Source: Fastidiosipila sp963510375 (lineage in GTDB: Bacteria > Bacillota > Clostridia > Saccharofermentanales > Fastidiosipilaceae). From it: a stretch of 38,434 bases of DNA. Where the stretch lies: contig CAUPES010000013.1 of the NCBI GenBank assembly GCA_963510375.1, positions 1 through 38,434 of the forward strand, given 5' to 3'. The number at the start of each line of letters is the position of its first letter. Position 1 is the stretch's first letter. Shown here piece after piece: positions 1 through 8,800 of this stretch. Both the position numbers and the translations under genes were made by a program. The notes beneath the pieces were generated by a model. The model was not told the DNA's origin. It ran no database searches and saw nothing but the letters and a program-made list of their open reading frames with translations.

Positions 1-83
1 AGATTAATATCTTTCTAAGATTTTTCTCACCAACACCATTTGTTGTAGAACCTTTATTTTCTCTGGGCTTAAAAAGAGATTAA
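1..83 (+). CDS. Possible C-terminal end of a plus-strand gene cut by the window edge
   Basis: One plus-strand frame is open from the window edge to a TAA at 81-83 and would encode about 26 residues ending in PFVVEPLFSLGLKRD. The composition is protein-like, with a Pro/Phe-rich stretch and a charged end, and the gene would converge on the minus-strand gene that ends at 265. An open frame this short can occur by chance in AT-rich DNA, so the call is weak and no function is assigned. The following 180 bp are AT-rich, and I see no gene or convincing terminator there. Confidence 0.3.
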   Translation, partial: INIFLRFFSPTPFVVEPLFSLGLKRD

Positions 84-264
84 TCCTCAATAAAAACGAT
101 ACTATCTTTTAATATTTATAAAGTAGACTTATTAATATAAATACGAATTTAATTTTCATTTACGGAAATATTTATTTTATAATCACGAAAATATACTGTT
201 TTCATTACTCTCTAAAATATCCCACCTCAAAAAAGTTATCAGACCTATTGATTTCTCAATTAAA

Positions 265-1821
265 TTAATTCGTTTTACTAGTTTCTTTCGTCTTAGTAAT
301 CTCCTTCAGTTTTATCGGGTTTTCTTTAACATCTTTTGCTAAATTAAGCATATCATCATAAGCTTTACTTCTAGCAGTAATTTTATTAATGTTTAAAAGA
401 TCATCAGAAGTTAACTTAACCACATTATTATGGACATCAATATAAGAAAAATCTAATGTATCTATATACAAATACTCATTAAATAAATCTTTTACTGCTT
501 GGTGTATAAAGTATTTCCTACCCAAACTATAGTCTTCAGAATTTGTTTCAAATCCAATAACTTTAAACTTAGATTTCTCAGATATTTTTTTTACAGCATC
601 AGATTCAAGAAATATCTTTACATTCCCAAAATCCAGTGAATAATATGAAATTTTATTTTCATTAAGATTACCTATAACTTGATTATATTGATTTTTAGGC
701 TCCCCAAATTTATTGATTAAATCAGAGAAAGTATATTCATCGCCTATACTCAAAATTTCATTTTGATCGTTAAACAGTTTAGCATCAACTTTCCAAGTGT
801 TGCTTGGGACTGCATCCTTTACTATTAACTTATCCTTAGATCTTACAATACTAACTATATGACGATAATAACGATTTTCATTTGCCTCTGTATTATCATA
901 ATTGCCTGTAACCGTTTGAGCATTGTTGTCATCATTAGTATCTGCTTTATCTGTTTCTGAATTAGAATTAAGCGTAACTTCTCTATCCAAGTCAACTTTA
1001 TTTGGATCAACACTTAATGAAAATGTAATTGAATCCATCCTTATATCAACAATCGTGCTGTTATTAATAACCTTTGTAAGAACTTTATTTTTATAAAAAT
1101 CCAACAATTCATTTGTTTTTTTAATCTTAACTTCATCATTAAGATCATAGGAATATGTCAATCTATACAAGTTCTCAAAATTAGAATCTTTGATGGTACT
1201 AAAATAAAGTACTGCAAAATTTCTCAATTCAAGGCTCCCTATCACCCATTGCTTAGGCAGAGAAATTTTCCCATCTTTTTTCTGACTCAGTAAAATAGGA
1301 ATTTTACTATCAACATTATTCTTTTTGAATTCTAAATAATGAAAGCTAGCTGAATCAATTAAATCCTTATAAATCTCATTATGTTCTAACATTGAGTCTT
1401 TGAGCTTCTGACGTTCAGAGTACTGCATAGTAGAAAATGATGTAACTTTACCACCAACTATCTCATTTAACATAGATACATAACTTCTATATTCTTCCAA
1501 TGATAATCCGTTCAGCTGCTCTTTTGTAAATTGTTTATATATATCATCAGCATCTTCAGGATCATTTATACTCTGAGTAAGCATCTGTAAAACATCATTT
1601 GCACTTGATGCAACTACATGTTGTAATTCAGGATCTTGCGTAGGGGCTTCACTGGTACCCGCAGTAGTGGATACATTAGTTAAATTTTCAAATGAATTTA
1701 CTGTAACATCACTTTGCGCATTATCTTCCAGATATCTAAAAAACACAACAGCAGAAACTGTCAACACTATTACAGTTATGATAACTATAATTATGTAAGA
1801 TTCCCCTGAGAGTTTTTTCAT
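265..1821 (-). CDS. Membrane-anchored protein of unknown function, 518 aa
   Basis: I do not recognise the family. A short basic N-terminus (MKKLSGES) is followed by one hydrophobic helix at about residues 8-29 and then roughly 490 mostly polar residues, so the protein is probably anchored by its N-terminus with the bulk outside the cell. A Thr/Ser/Pro-rich linker follows the anchor (about 45-65), and an Asn/Asp/Thr-rich stretch near 285-315 looks like a flexible break between two folded parts. A clear GGAGG stands 7 bases before the ATG. It starts 24 bp after the SigH-like sigma factor gene on the same strand, so the two are probably co-transcribed. An envelope role linked to that sigma factor is inference only. 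Confidence 0.7.
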   Translation of the reverse strand: MKKLSGESYIIIVIITVIVLTVSAVVFFRYLEDNAQSDVTVNSFENLTNVSTTAGTSEAPTQDPELQHVVASSANDVLQMLTQSINDPEDADDIYKQFTKEQLNGLSLEEYRSYVSMLNEIVGGKVTSFSTMQYSERQKLKDSMLEHNEIYKDLIDSASFHYLEFKKNNVDSKIPILLSQKKDGKISLPKQWVIGSLELRNFAVLYFSTIKDSNFENLYRLTYSYDLNDEVKIKKTNELLDFYKNKVLTKVINNSTIVDIRMDSITFSLSVDPNKVDLDREVTLNSNSETDKADTNDDNNAQTVTGNYDNTEANENRYYRHIVSIVRSKDKLIVKDAVPSNTWKVDAKLFNDQNEILSIGDEYTFSDLINKFGEPKNQYNQVIGNLNENKISYYSLDFGNVKIFLESDAVKKISEKSKFKVIGFETNSEDYSLGRKYFIHQAVKDLFNEYLYIDTLDFSYIDVHNNVVKLTSDDLLNINKITARSKAYDDMLNLAKDVKENPIKLKEITKTKETSKTN

Positions 1822-1845
1822 TTAATCCTCCACTGCACCTGAAAA

Positions 1846-2469
1846 TTAATTTTTATTTTTAAATATATTATTTAATTTTTGCTTTATTCTTTGCAAAGCA
1901 TTATCAACAACTTTTTCTTTTACATCAAGTTCTTTTCCTATATCATTATAGCTCAATTTAATTAATCTTAAATTCAAAACTTGCCACTCTAAATCAGAAA
2001 AATTAGACTTAAACTCCTCATTACTTAGTAAATCTTGCAGTTCTTCTTCATAGATTCCAAAATCTTCGCTTTGCTCATCTTCAATAAAAAAATTCATATT
2101 TTCTATAGAAACTGCATCACTCAGAACTCTATTATTTTTAGCTTCAGATTTTCTAATTGAATCTATCATATGGTTTTGTGTTGTTGTCTTTACAAAAGCT
2201 GCGAAACTAGTTTGTTTTTCAGTGTCAAAAGCTTGAATCGCTTTGAATAACGCTATCATTGCCTCTTGTATAACATCATCTCGGTCTTGTCCACGAATAA
2301 AATATCTATTTGCTAAACTCAAAACCAAGGGTTTATATCTCTCTAGTAAAATTTCCAGATAGATATCATCACCTGTTTTTGCTAATTTTATAAGATCTTC
2401 ATCACTTTTATTTGATATGTTATTGAAATCAGAAAAATTTGTCTCATTCCCAAATATCTCAGATGTCAT
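1846..2469 (-). CDS. sigH: SigH-like RNA polymerase sigma-70 family factor
   Basis: This is a 207-aa sigma factor directing RNA polymerase to alternative promoters. Region 2 is clear: DEDLIKLAKTGD, then RYKPLVLSLANRYFIRGQDR and DDVIQEAMIALFKAIQAFD, followed by a FAAFVKTTTQNHMIDSIR segment typical of the SigH/Spo0H branch. The C-terminal region 4 helix-turn-helix is LSYNDIGKELDVKEKVVDNA. The gene lies after cysS-mrnC-rlmB, which is the standard sigH position in Bacillota; the yacP gene often found between rlmB and sigH is absent. The start is supported by GAGGT with a 5-base spacer. In Bacillus this factor drives competence and early sporulation genes. Which genes it controls here is unknown, although comFC and a Tad locus lie nearby. 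Confidence 0.85.
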   Translation of the reverse strand: MTSEIFGNETNFSDFNNISNKSDEDLIKLAKTGDDIYLEILLERYKPLVLSLANRYFIRGQDRDDVIQEAMIALFKAIQAFDTEKQTSFAAFVKTTTQNHMIDSIRKSEAKNNRVLSDAVSIENMNFFIEDEQSEDFGIYEEELQDLLSNEEFKSNFSDLEWQVLNLRLIKLSYNDIGKELDVKEKVVDNALQRIKQKLNNIFKNKN

Positions 2470-2526
2470 TAATTACCTCATTTTTATATTCTATTATTGC
2501 CATTTCTACTTTGTTTTAATGTAGTT

Positions 2527-3435
2527 TTAATAGTTTCTACTTTTATATACAGCATACATAGAGATAGCAGCTGCATTTGAAGCATTCAATGAGTTAATCT
2601 GACCTACCATAGGAATCTCTAAGATGAAATCACAACTCTTCCTGATCTTTGGTCTAATTCCCTTACCTTCGTTTCCTACAACAAGGGCTATAGGCCCACT
2701 TAACTTATCTGATGCAAATATATCTTCACCATCCATATCTAATCCTGCAACCCAAATACCTTGATCTTTAAGTTCTGATATACATTGATTCATATTGGAG
2801 ACTCTAGCAACTTTAACATGCTCTATCGCACCGACTGAAGTTTTAGCTGCTGTTGCATCTAAAGTTACTGAGCGCCTTTCTGGAATAATAATTCCATGAA
2901 CTCCAGCTGCATCTGCTGTTCTTAAAATTGCGCCTAAGTTTTGAGAGTCTTGAACTTCATCTAGCATTATAATGAAAGCGTCTTCTCCACGTTCTTTAGC
3001 TAGTTCCAAAATATCTTGAACTTCCGCATATTCATGAGCTGCTACTTGAGCGATAATGCCTTGATGAGCACCTGTCTTTGACATTCTATCTAAAGTTTTT
3101 CTATCGACGGGATAAAGAACCGTTTGGCTTTGTTTCAATCTGTTAATTATGCCTGCTAATCTATCATCCATTGACTTATTATCAGCTTTTAAATACCAAA
3201 CTTTGTTAAACTCTCTTCCACTATCTAGAGCTTCAACAACTGAATTTCTTCCTTCCAATCTAGATTCATCTTGTATATCAAGATCTTTTAAAATAGATTT
3301 TTTATTGTCTATTTCTCTATTAGAGTAGACATTAATATGCTTATTATTCCTGTTTTTCTTATAATTACCACCGTTTGAATCTCGTTTATCAGATCTTCTT
3401 CTACTTGATTCCTGTTTATTATTGTTCTCTCTCAT
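2527..3435 (-). CDS. rlmB: 23S rRNA (guanosine-2'-O-)-methyltransferase, RlmB/TrmH family
   Basis: A SPOUT-class methyltransferase that uses SAM to methylate a ribose 2'-OH in the peptidyl-transferase region of 23S rRNA. After a very basic, Asn/Lys/Arg-rich tail of about 45 residues, unusually long and probably RNA-binding, comes the substrate-binding domain (EGRNSVVEALDSGREFNKVW). The trefoil-knot domain carries the three family motifs: NLGAILRTADAAGVHGIIIP, ALVVGNEGKGIRP and IPMVGQINSLNASNAAAISM. It overlaps the end of mrnC by 17 bases, with AAGGATG upstream of the ATG, so the two are translated from one mRNA. The gene order cysS-mrnC-rlmB matches many Bacillota. The exact target nucleotide is inferred from the family. 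Confidence 0.92.
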   Translation of the reverse strand: MRENNNKQESSRRRSDKRDSNGGNYKKNRNNKHINVYSNREIDNKKSILKDLDIQDESRLEGRNSVVEALDSGREFNKVWYLKADNKSMDDRLAGIINRLKQSQTVLYPVDRKTLDRMSKTGAHQGIIAQVAAHEYAEVQDILELAKERGEDAFIIMLDEVQDSQNLGAILRTADAAGVHGIIIPERRSVTLDATAAKTSVGAIEHVKVARVSNMNQCISELKDQGIWVAGLDMDGEDIFASDKLSGPIALVVGNEGKGIRPKIRKSCDFILEIPMVGQINSLNASNAAAISMYAVYKSRNY

Positions 3436-3829
3436 TTAATTCATCCTTCGTAAAAATCATATCCATTAACTCTTCTAATCTAGAAAAATCCTGATGCAAA
3501 TATACATACCCTATTAACGTTTCTAAACCTGAGGCAAGACGATAATCTTCTATACTAGCATTCTTAGCTTTTGTACCAGGATTAGCGTTTCGTCCTCTTT
3601 TCAAAATCAGCCTTTCCTCTTCTGTAAGGAAATCTGAAATTACTTTAGCTGCTTCAGCCTGATAGTTAGCATTAACAAACTTTATTACAATCCTATGTAA
3701 CTTAGATGGTTTTACTTTATACATTAATAAGCAACGTTGTCTCATGTATAACTCATATACAGAGTCTCCAACATACGCCAGATCTTGGATTGGCAACTCT
3801 TTTATACTTTGGGCATCAGGAAAATACAT
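3419..3829 (-). CDS. mrnC: Mini-ribonuclease III (23S rRNA maturation)
   Basis: This is a 136-aa RNase III catalytic domain without the usual double-stranded RNA-binding domain, as in Bacillus MrnC, which trims the ends of 23S rRNA precursors. The signature LAYVGDSVYELYMRQRCL holds the first catalytic acidic residue, and KNASIEDYRLASGLETLIGYVYL holds the second (ETLIGY). Length and architecture match the family. The start codon overlaps the cysS stop as TAATG, so translation is coupled, and the 3' end overlaps rlmB by 17 bases. This tight packing supports one cysS-mrnC-rlmB transcript. Confidence 0.93.
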   Translation of the reverse strand: MYFPDAQSIKELPIQDLAYVGDSVYELYMRQRCLLMYKVKPSKLHRIVIKFVNANYQAEAAKVISDFLTEEERLILKRGRNANPGTKAKNASIEDYRLASGLETLIGYVYLHQDFSRLEELMDMIFTKDELNEREQ

Positions 3830-5244
3830 TAACTATTCACCTCTACTTTTGTTCCCTGCGCAGTATCAATAAGTTTATAGCCTCTACTAATTATTTCATC
3901 CCTTAATTCATCAGCTAACTGGTAATTCTTGTCGGCTTTAGCTTGACTTCTTTTATCTACCATTTCTAATATTTCTTCTGGAATATCATTTGCTTCATCA
4001 AAACTTAATCCCAAAACATTTGTAAGCTCTTCTAAGCTTGTGAAAATTAACGCTAAACCTTCACTAGACTTAGGATTTTCAAGAACTATGTTTATTTCTT
4101 TAACGAGCTCGAAAATAGCACCTAACGCATCTGCTGTGTTAAGATCATCATCCATAGCTTTTTCAAAATGCTCTTTAGTATCTTGGTATATTTTCTGCAA
4201 ATGATTGAATTGCTCTAATTCCTCAGAACCATCCTCTGTTAACTTAAAGTTATCCAGTGTATATTTAAGGTTCTTATAGCAGTTCTTAATCCTTTCATAT
4301 GCTGATTTTGAGGACTGAATCATATCTATAGAATAATTAATTGGTGAGCGATAGTGTGAGTTTAACAAGAATAACCTTATTGGCATATACCCATACTCAT
4401 TAGCAATTTCTCTTATGAGGAAAAAGTTATTTTGTGACTTACTCATTTTTTCATTATCAACAGTAATAAATCCATTATGCATCCAGTAACGAGCAAATTC
4501 CTTTCCACTTGCAGCCTCACTCTGTGCTATCTCATTCTCATGATGTGGAAAAATTAAGTCTCTACCACCACAATGAATATCAAAGGTTTCGCCTAAATAT
4601 TTTTGACTCATTGCAGAACACTCTAAGTGCCAGCCTGGGCGTCCATCTCCCCATGGTGATTCCCAACTTGGTTCACCAGGTTTATTAAATTTCCAAAGCA
4701 CAAAATCACTAGCAGATTTTTTACCTGATTTCAGATTCTCTTCTTTTCTAACATTTTCCCAAAGATCTTCTTTATTAAATCCTGAAAGTTTCAAATAGTC
4801 TGGGAATCTATCAACTGCAAAATAAACACCATCATTAGCTACGTATGCTATATCTTTTTCTACTAATTTCTCAATCAGTTCTAGCATTTCATTAATATTT
4901 TCTGTAGCCCTTGGATGAACATCTGCTCTTTGAACATTTAAACCATCTGCATCTTTATAATATTCTTGAATGTAAAAATCACTTAATTCTCTAATGCTCT
5001 TATTCTCAGCATTAGCTTTGTTTATTACTTTATCGTCTACATCAGTAAAATTTTGAACAAACTTAGTTTTATAACCTTTATAATTTAAATATCTTCTTAA
5101 GGTATCAAAGTTGACAAGAGGTCTAGCATTACCTAAATGGAAATAATTATAGACTGTAGGACCACATGCATAAATTCTAAACAAATTATCCTCTACTGGG
5201 ACTAGTTCAACTTTTTTTCTTGCCATTGTATTGTATATTATCAC
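3829..5244 (-). CDS. cysS: Cysteinyl-tRNA synthetase
   Basis: A class I synthetase charging tRNA-Cys. YACGPTVYNYFHLGNARP contains the zinc-binding Cys27 and the HIGH-type motif HLGN (36-39). GWHLECSAMSQKYLG and DIHCGGRDLIFPHHENEIAQ hold the remaining zinc ligands, and KMSKS lies near residue 266. The 471-aa length is standard. The start is a GTG at 5242-5244, supported by GGAGGT about 7 bases upstream; the internal ATG seven codons later has no such site. No T-box leader is present. The upstream space is taken by 6S RNA, whose 3' end is only about 35 bases before the start, so read-through from the 6S transcript into cysS is possible. mrnC follows with a TAATG overlap. Confidence 0.96.
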   Translation of the reverse strand: MIIYNTMARKKVELVPVEDNLFRIYACGPTVYNYFHLGNARPLVNFDTLRRYLNYKGYKTKFVQNFTDVDDKVINKANAENKSIRELSDFYIQEYYKDADGLNVQRADVHPRATENINEMLELIEKLVEKDIAYVANDGVYFAVDRFPDYLKLSGFNKEDLWENVRKEENLKSGKKSASDFVLWKFNKPGEPSWESPWGDGRPGWHLECSAMSQKYLGETFDIHCGGRDLIFPHHENEIAQSEAASGKEFARYWMHNGFITVDNEKMSKSQNNFFLIREIANEYGYMPIRLFLLNSHYRSPINYSIDMIQSSKSAYERIKNCYKNLKYTLDNFKLTEDGSEELEQFNHLQKIYQDTKEHFEKAMDDDLNTADALGAIFELVKEINIVLENPKSSEGLALIFTSLEELTNVLGLSFDEANDIPEEILEMVDKRSQAKADKNYQLADELRDEIISRGYKLIDTAQGTKVEVNS

Positions 5245-5279
5245 TTTTCAACCTCCAGAATAAAAATTGCAAAATAAAA

Positions 5280-5435
5280 CCTAGCAATGCTACTCTTTTG
5301 ACACCTTACTTTAAGTAAGGTGGGTGTCCTGCGTAGGTCTTCTGCCATCCCATCAAGCGGGCTCGGCATTATTCCTAACTAACCCGAACTCCCTAATTAT
5401 GTCATGAAGGTCCAAAACAAGTAACATTTACTAGG
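5280..5435 (-). ncRNA. ssrS: 6S RNA (RNA polymerase decoy RNA)
   Basis: The roughly 156-nt minus-strand transcript begins CCTAGTAAATGTTACTT and ends with its near-perfect complement GAGTAGCATTGCTAGG, giving a 16-17 bp closing stem with G-U pairs followed by a T-rich tract. The 3' half contains CTACGCAGGACACCCACC and a CACCTTACTT-AAGTAAGGTG hairpin. This matches the order seen at the same place in known 6S RNAs (in E. coli, a GCGACGACACA-type segment and then a CACCTTGAA hairpin). 6S RNA binds the housekeeping sigma holoenzyme and mimics an open promoter. A TATAAT promoter lies just upstream. The identification is from remembered features, not a covariance-model search. Confidence 0.77.
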
Positions 5436-5442
5436 CACTATT

Positions 5443-5470
5443 ATTATAACATGCAATTTAAATTTTTGAA
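5443..5470 (-). promoter_or_regulatory. Promoter of the 6S RNA gene
   Basis: On the minus strand a consensus TATAAT (5443-5448) is preceded by a TG extension and, 16 bases further upstream, by TTCAAA (5465-5470). The predicted start at about 5435-5437 coincides with the first base of the 6S closing stem. The promoter fits into the short gap after the galM stop codon. Confidence 0.7.
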
Positions 5471-5472
5471 CC

Positions 5473-6531
5473 CTACTCTTCTTCGAATTCTGATTTCCAA
5501 TCAGTATAAACATATACTGTAGAACTCTTGTACTCATCTCCTGCCTTTAGAAATGGAGCTGGGAAGTGAGGTCTGTTTACAAAATCGGGGAAAAACTGTG
5601 TTTCTAGGCAAATACCAGCATACTCACCTAATTTTCTGCCAGAATTACATTCATAATCATCTAATAAGTTTGCTGTATAAACTTGTATTCCTGGGCAATC
5701 TGTAAAACATACTAATTGTTTTCCTGAGTCTTTATCTACTAACCTAGCTGCATAACTTAATTCATTTCTCTCTTCTTTATTCAAAACAAAGTTGTGGTCA
5801 ATACCTTTTGTAACCGGGAACATTTCTTTTCCATACTCTACATATTCTTTTAAAGATTTTAATTTCCTAAAATCTAAATTTGTACCTTCAACTTTAAGAA
5901 TTTCACCGGTAGGAATTAGCTCATCATTTATTGGAGTATAAAAGTCTGCATTAAGTTCAAAGAATAAATTTTTTATAGTTTCATCATTACTAATATTAAA
6001 GTAACTATGGTTTGTTAAGTTTACATATGTATCTTCAGAGCTTATAGCCTCATAATCAATATATAATTTTCTATCATTTGAAAAACTGTAGCGAACCTTA
6101 ATTTTAAGATCTCCTGGATAATTATCTTCATTTACTCGGATTGCAAAAACGACCTGGTGATCGCTAACTTCCTCAATATCCCAAAGTCTTTTATCCAGGG
6201 CAAGATCTCCTGAGTGGACTACGTTATTACCTTCATTTTTTTCAATCGTATATAATTTAGAATCAAACCTAAATTCAGAGTTCTTGATCCTATTAGCTAT
6301 TGGTCCAACTGTAGCCCCTAAACTCCCACCACCATTTTCATAATCTTTTACAGAATTTCTTTCTAAAACGATATTTTTTTCGACACCATCTTCATTGAAC
6401 TTCAGAGATACTATCCTAGCTCCATAAGGGATGAGCTCTAATTTATCGCCCAAATCATTCTCCAAAGTTATAAGCTCTACTTTTTCACCCGATTCAGTTT
6501 TTCCGAAATCTTGTTTTTTATAGCCTTTCAT
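5473..6531 (-). CDS. galM: Aldose 1-epimerase (galactose mutarotase)
   Basis: It interconverts the alpha and beta anomers of aldoses such as galactose and glucose. Family motifs are present in order: a VGPIANRI substrate-site segment with GNNVVHSG, the catalytic-His segment VNLTNHSYFNIS, GIDHNFVLN, and the C-terminal GICLETQFFPDFVNRPHFP containing the catalytic Glu. The 352-aa length is standard. GAGGAG stands 8 bases before the ATG. It is the last gene of a minus-strand run with metK and comFC (gaps of 24 and 30 bp), so it probably shares the SAM-riboswitch transcript. No galactose genes are adjacent, so its sugar substrate in this organism cannot be inferred from context. Confidence 0.92.
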   Translation of the reverse strand: MKGYKKQDFGKTESGEKVELITLENDLGDKLELIPYGARIVSLKFNEDGVEKNIVLERNSVKDYENGGGSLGATVGPIANRIKNSEFRFDSKLYTIEKNEGNNVVHSGDLALDKRLWDIEEVSDHQVVFAIRVNEDNYPGDLKIKVRYSFSNDRKLYIDYEAISSEDTYVNLTNHSYFNISNDETIKNLFFELNADFYTPINDELIPTGEILKVEGTNLDFRKLKSLKEYVEYGKEMFPVTKGIDHNFVLNKEERNELSYAARLVDKDSGKQLVCFTDCPGIQVYTANLLDDYECNSGRKLGEYAGICLETQFFPDFVNRPHFPAPFLKAGDEYKSSTVYVYTDWKSEFEEE

Positions 6532-6561
6532 GAACTCCGCTCCTCATTTTTTTGCAATTCA

Positions 6562-7395
6562 TTAAATATAGTTTTCTTTTTGATTTCCTGTAATCGCTAA
6601 TGTCAAAATCTCCGCTCCATTTTGCGAAAGTACACTAGCAGCTTCCCACAAAGTTTTGCCGCTACTGACTACATCATCTATTAACAAAATCTTTTTACCA
6701 ATTATAGCAGCTGGATCATTGCAGGTAAAAGCATTTTCAATATTATTTAATCTCTCTATTTTGTTTTTCATCTCAGATTGTCTTTTAGTGTTTTTAACTC
6801 TCTCTAAATTATTTAAAACTTTCTTATTTGTTAACAATGCTAATTCATTTGCTACCAATTCAACCTGGTTATAACCCCTCTCGTAAAAACGCTTTTCATG
6901 TAGTGGCATTGGCACAATATAGTCAAAACACAAAATTTCTTTATATTCATTCGAGCAATTTCTTATCGCTCTCTCTAAAACCAAGTAAATTAAATCTGCA
7001 AGGACAGGAGCAAATTCAGTTCCTTCATGGAATTTCAAATGTCTAGCCATATTCTTAAAATACTTATCATAATAAGTACAAATAAATATATAAATTCCTT
7101 TTGAATAATTTAAAAAGTATTGTTTGTGCTTACCACTTATATCAATGCTCTTAAAATTAAACTTCTCAGTAGCAGGATCATCCATAATAAACAAATTAGA
7201 ACTAATATCTCTTATACTTAATTTACTTAAACACTTATCGCAAATATTTCTCGGAAATTTATCAATCCCTATATTTTTCAAACAAAGAGAACAAGCAGCA
7301 GGTAGAAACTCTGCTAGAGAGGCTTGAACAATTTTGTATATTCTGGCTAGAATATTTTTAATTATATTCGAAGTTCTTTCTAAATTTCGACTCAC
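6562..7395 (-). CDS. comFC: ComFC-type phosphoribosyltransferase-fold protein
   Basis: A ComF/GntX-family protein of 277 aa. An N-terminal four-Cys zinc-binding knuckle (C35, C38, C52, C55) is followed by the PRTase core: DYIVPMPLHEKRFYERGYNQ, then the PRPP-binding loop KILLIDDVVSSGKT near residue 240. Family members are needed for uptake or processing of single-stranded DNA in natural transformation, in the cytoplasm beside the ComFA helicase. No comFA is seen beside it. The start is GTG (7393-7395) with AAGGAG at a rather long 11-base spacing. The region between the zinc knuckle and the core (about 60-140) is longer and less conserved than I expect. Co-transcription with metK is suggested by the 24-bp gap. 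Confidence 0.85.
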   Translation of the reverse strand: MSRNLERTSNIIKNILARIYKIVQASLAEFLPAACSLCLKNIGIDKFPRNICDKCLSKLSIRDISSNLFIMDDPATEKFNFKSIDISGKHKQYFLNYSKGIYIFICTYYDKYFKNMARHLKFHEGTEFAPVLADLIYLVLERAIRNCSNEYKEILCFDYIVPMPLHEKRFYERGYNQVELVANELALLTNKKVLNNLERVKNTKRQSEMKNKIERLNNIENAFTCNDPAAIIGKKILLIDDVVSSGKTLWEAASVLSQNGAEILTLAITGNQKENYI

Positions 7396-7419
7396 ACTGC
7401 TGTTTTCTCCTTATTTCAT

Positions 7420-8586
7420 TTATTTTGTCAAAGCTTTTTTTATCTCATCAACCTTATCTAGTCTTTCCCATGGCAAATCTATATCTGTTCTACCAAAATG
7501 ACCGTATGTTGAAGTTTGTTTAAAGATTGGATTTCTTAAGCCCAGAGTATTAATAATTCCATCTGGACTCAAATCAAAATTCTCTTTAATTATTTCTATT
7601 ATTTTTTCATCTTCAACTTTTCCACTGCCATTAGTATTTATAAAAATAGAAACAGGTTCAGCTCTACCTATTGCATATGCAACTTCAATAGAAATTTCGT
7701 CGGCTATATCTGCTGCTACTAAATTCTTAGCAATATAGCGAGCCATATAGCTTGCAGATCTATCTACTTTAGTGCTATCTTTGCCACTAAATGCACCTCC
7801 GCCATGAGCTACCCAGCCACCATATGTATCAACTATAATCTTTCTACCAGTTAAACCAACATCAGCTTGAGGACCACCAATAACAAATCTTCCACTTGGA
7901 TTAATATGAATTTTTGTTCCTGTCTTTATTAAATCTGCAGGGATAACTTCTTTAATTACATAATTGAGAATATCCTCTTTTAGCTGCTCTTTACTGACAT
8001 CTTCGTCGTGCTGACTTGAGACAACTATTGTGTCAATATATTTTGCCTGTCCGTCTTCATATTTAACACTAACTTGAGTCTTGCCATCAGGTCTTAAATA
8101 CAACAATTTCCCACATTTTCTCACATTACTTAATTGCTTTGATAATTTATGTGCTAAAACAATAGGTAAAGGCATATACTCAGGAGTTTCTTTGCATGCA
8201 TAACCAAACATCATGCCTTGATCTCCTGCACCTAAGCTACCTGCATTATCTTCAGCACTATCAACACTATTAGCAATATCCGGAGATTGTGTATCTACAC
8301 TAGTAATGATTCCAACAGTTCTATAATCTAAACCTAATTCCGAAGAATTATATCCAACCTCTTTAATAACATTCCTTGCAATTTCTGCGTAATCTACTTT
8401 ATAAGTAGAACTAACCTCTCCAGCAATATGTATTAGTCCTGTAGTCAAAAGTGTTTCGCAAGCAACTCTAGCCTTTGGATCATGGCGCAAAAATTCATCC
8501 AGGATTGCATCCGAAATTTGATCTGCAAGTTTATCTGGATGGCCTTCAGTTACCGATTCAGATGTAAAAACATAATTTTTCAACAT
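7420..8586 (-). CDS. metK: S-adenosylmethionine synthetase
   Basis: It makes S-adenosylmethionine from methionine and ATP. Signatures are GHPDKLADQISDAILDEFL, GAGDQGMMFGYACKET (ATP-site hexapeptide GAGDQG) and the P-loop-like GGGAFSGKDSTKVDRSASYM. The 388-aa length is standard. GGAGAGG lies 5-6 bases before the ATG. The leader carries a complete SAM-I riboswitch and intrinsic terminator, so expression falls when SAM is plentiful, a classic feedback loop in Bacillota. comFC and galM follow closely and probably share this control. Confidence 0.97.
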   Translation of the reverse strand: MLKNYVFTSESVTEGHPDKLADQISDAILDEFLRHDPKARVACETLLTTGLIHIAGEVSSTYKVDYAEIARNVIKEVGYNSSELGLDYRTVGIITSVDTQSPDIANSVDSAEDNAGSLGAGDQGMMFGYACKETPEYMPLPIVLAHKLSKQLSNVRKCGKLLYLRPDGKTQVSVKYEDGQAKYIDTIVVSSQHDEDVSKEQLKEDILNYVIKEVIPADLIKTGTKIHINPSGRFVIGGPQADVGLTGRKIIVDTYGGWVAHGGGAFSGKDSTKVDRSASYMARYIAKNLVAADIADEISIEVAYAIGRAEPVSIFINTNGSGKVEDEKIIEIIKENFDLSPDGIINTLGLRNPIFKQTSTYGHFGRTDIDLPWERLDKVDEIKKALTK

Positions 8587-8641
8587 AATTTCCTCTCCTT
8601 TATTCTTTATCTTAATTATTTATTTTTCTTTATCGCAAAAT

Positions 8642-8669
8642 AAAAAACCTTACCCAGAACGGATAAGGT
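8642..8669 (-). terminator. Riboswitch expression-platform terminator
   Basis: The hairpin ACCTTATCC-GTTCT-GGGTAAGGT is followed by a run of T on the minus strand. It lies between the SAM-I aptamer and metK and shares its 5' strand with the anti-terminator helix. Confidence 0.93.
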
Positions 8670-8791
8670 CTAAAAATCAACATCCACCTTATCTTCTGAG
8701 CTACTTAATACTCAGCGGAATTAGCACCACTACTTTCTCAAGCTGGTTGCTGGGCTTCACCGGGCCGTTTCCCTCCACCTCTCTGGATAAG
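8642..8791 (-). promoter_or_regulatory. SAM-I (S-box) riboswitch controlling metK
   Basis: The minus-strand leader begins CTTATCCAGAGAGGTGGAGG, continues with GGCCCGGTGAAGCCCAGCAACC and GTGGTGCTAATTCC, and closes P1 with AGATAAG at 8688-8694: the conserved S-box core in the right order (aptamer about 8688-8791). The P1 3' strand GATAAGGT is exactly complementary to ACCTTATC in the terminator stem, which gives the alternative anti-terminator helix. SAM binding should stabilise P1, free the terminator and stop transcription before metK. Confidence 0.96.
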
Positions 8792-8800
8792 TTCTTTGCT

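Noticed and set aside
5245..5440. T-box leader for cysS
   Set aside because: No T-box core sequence or terminator/anti-terminator pair is present; the region folds as 6S RNA with a long closing stem.
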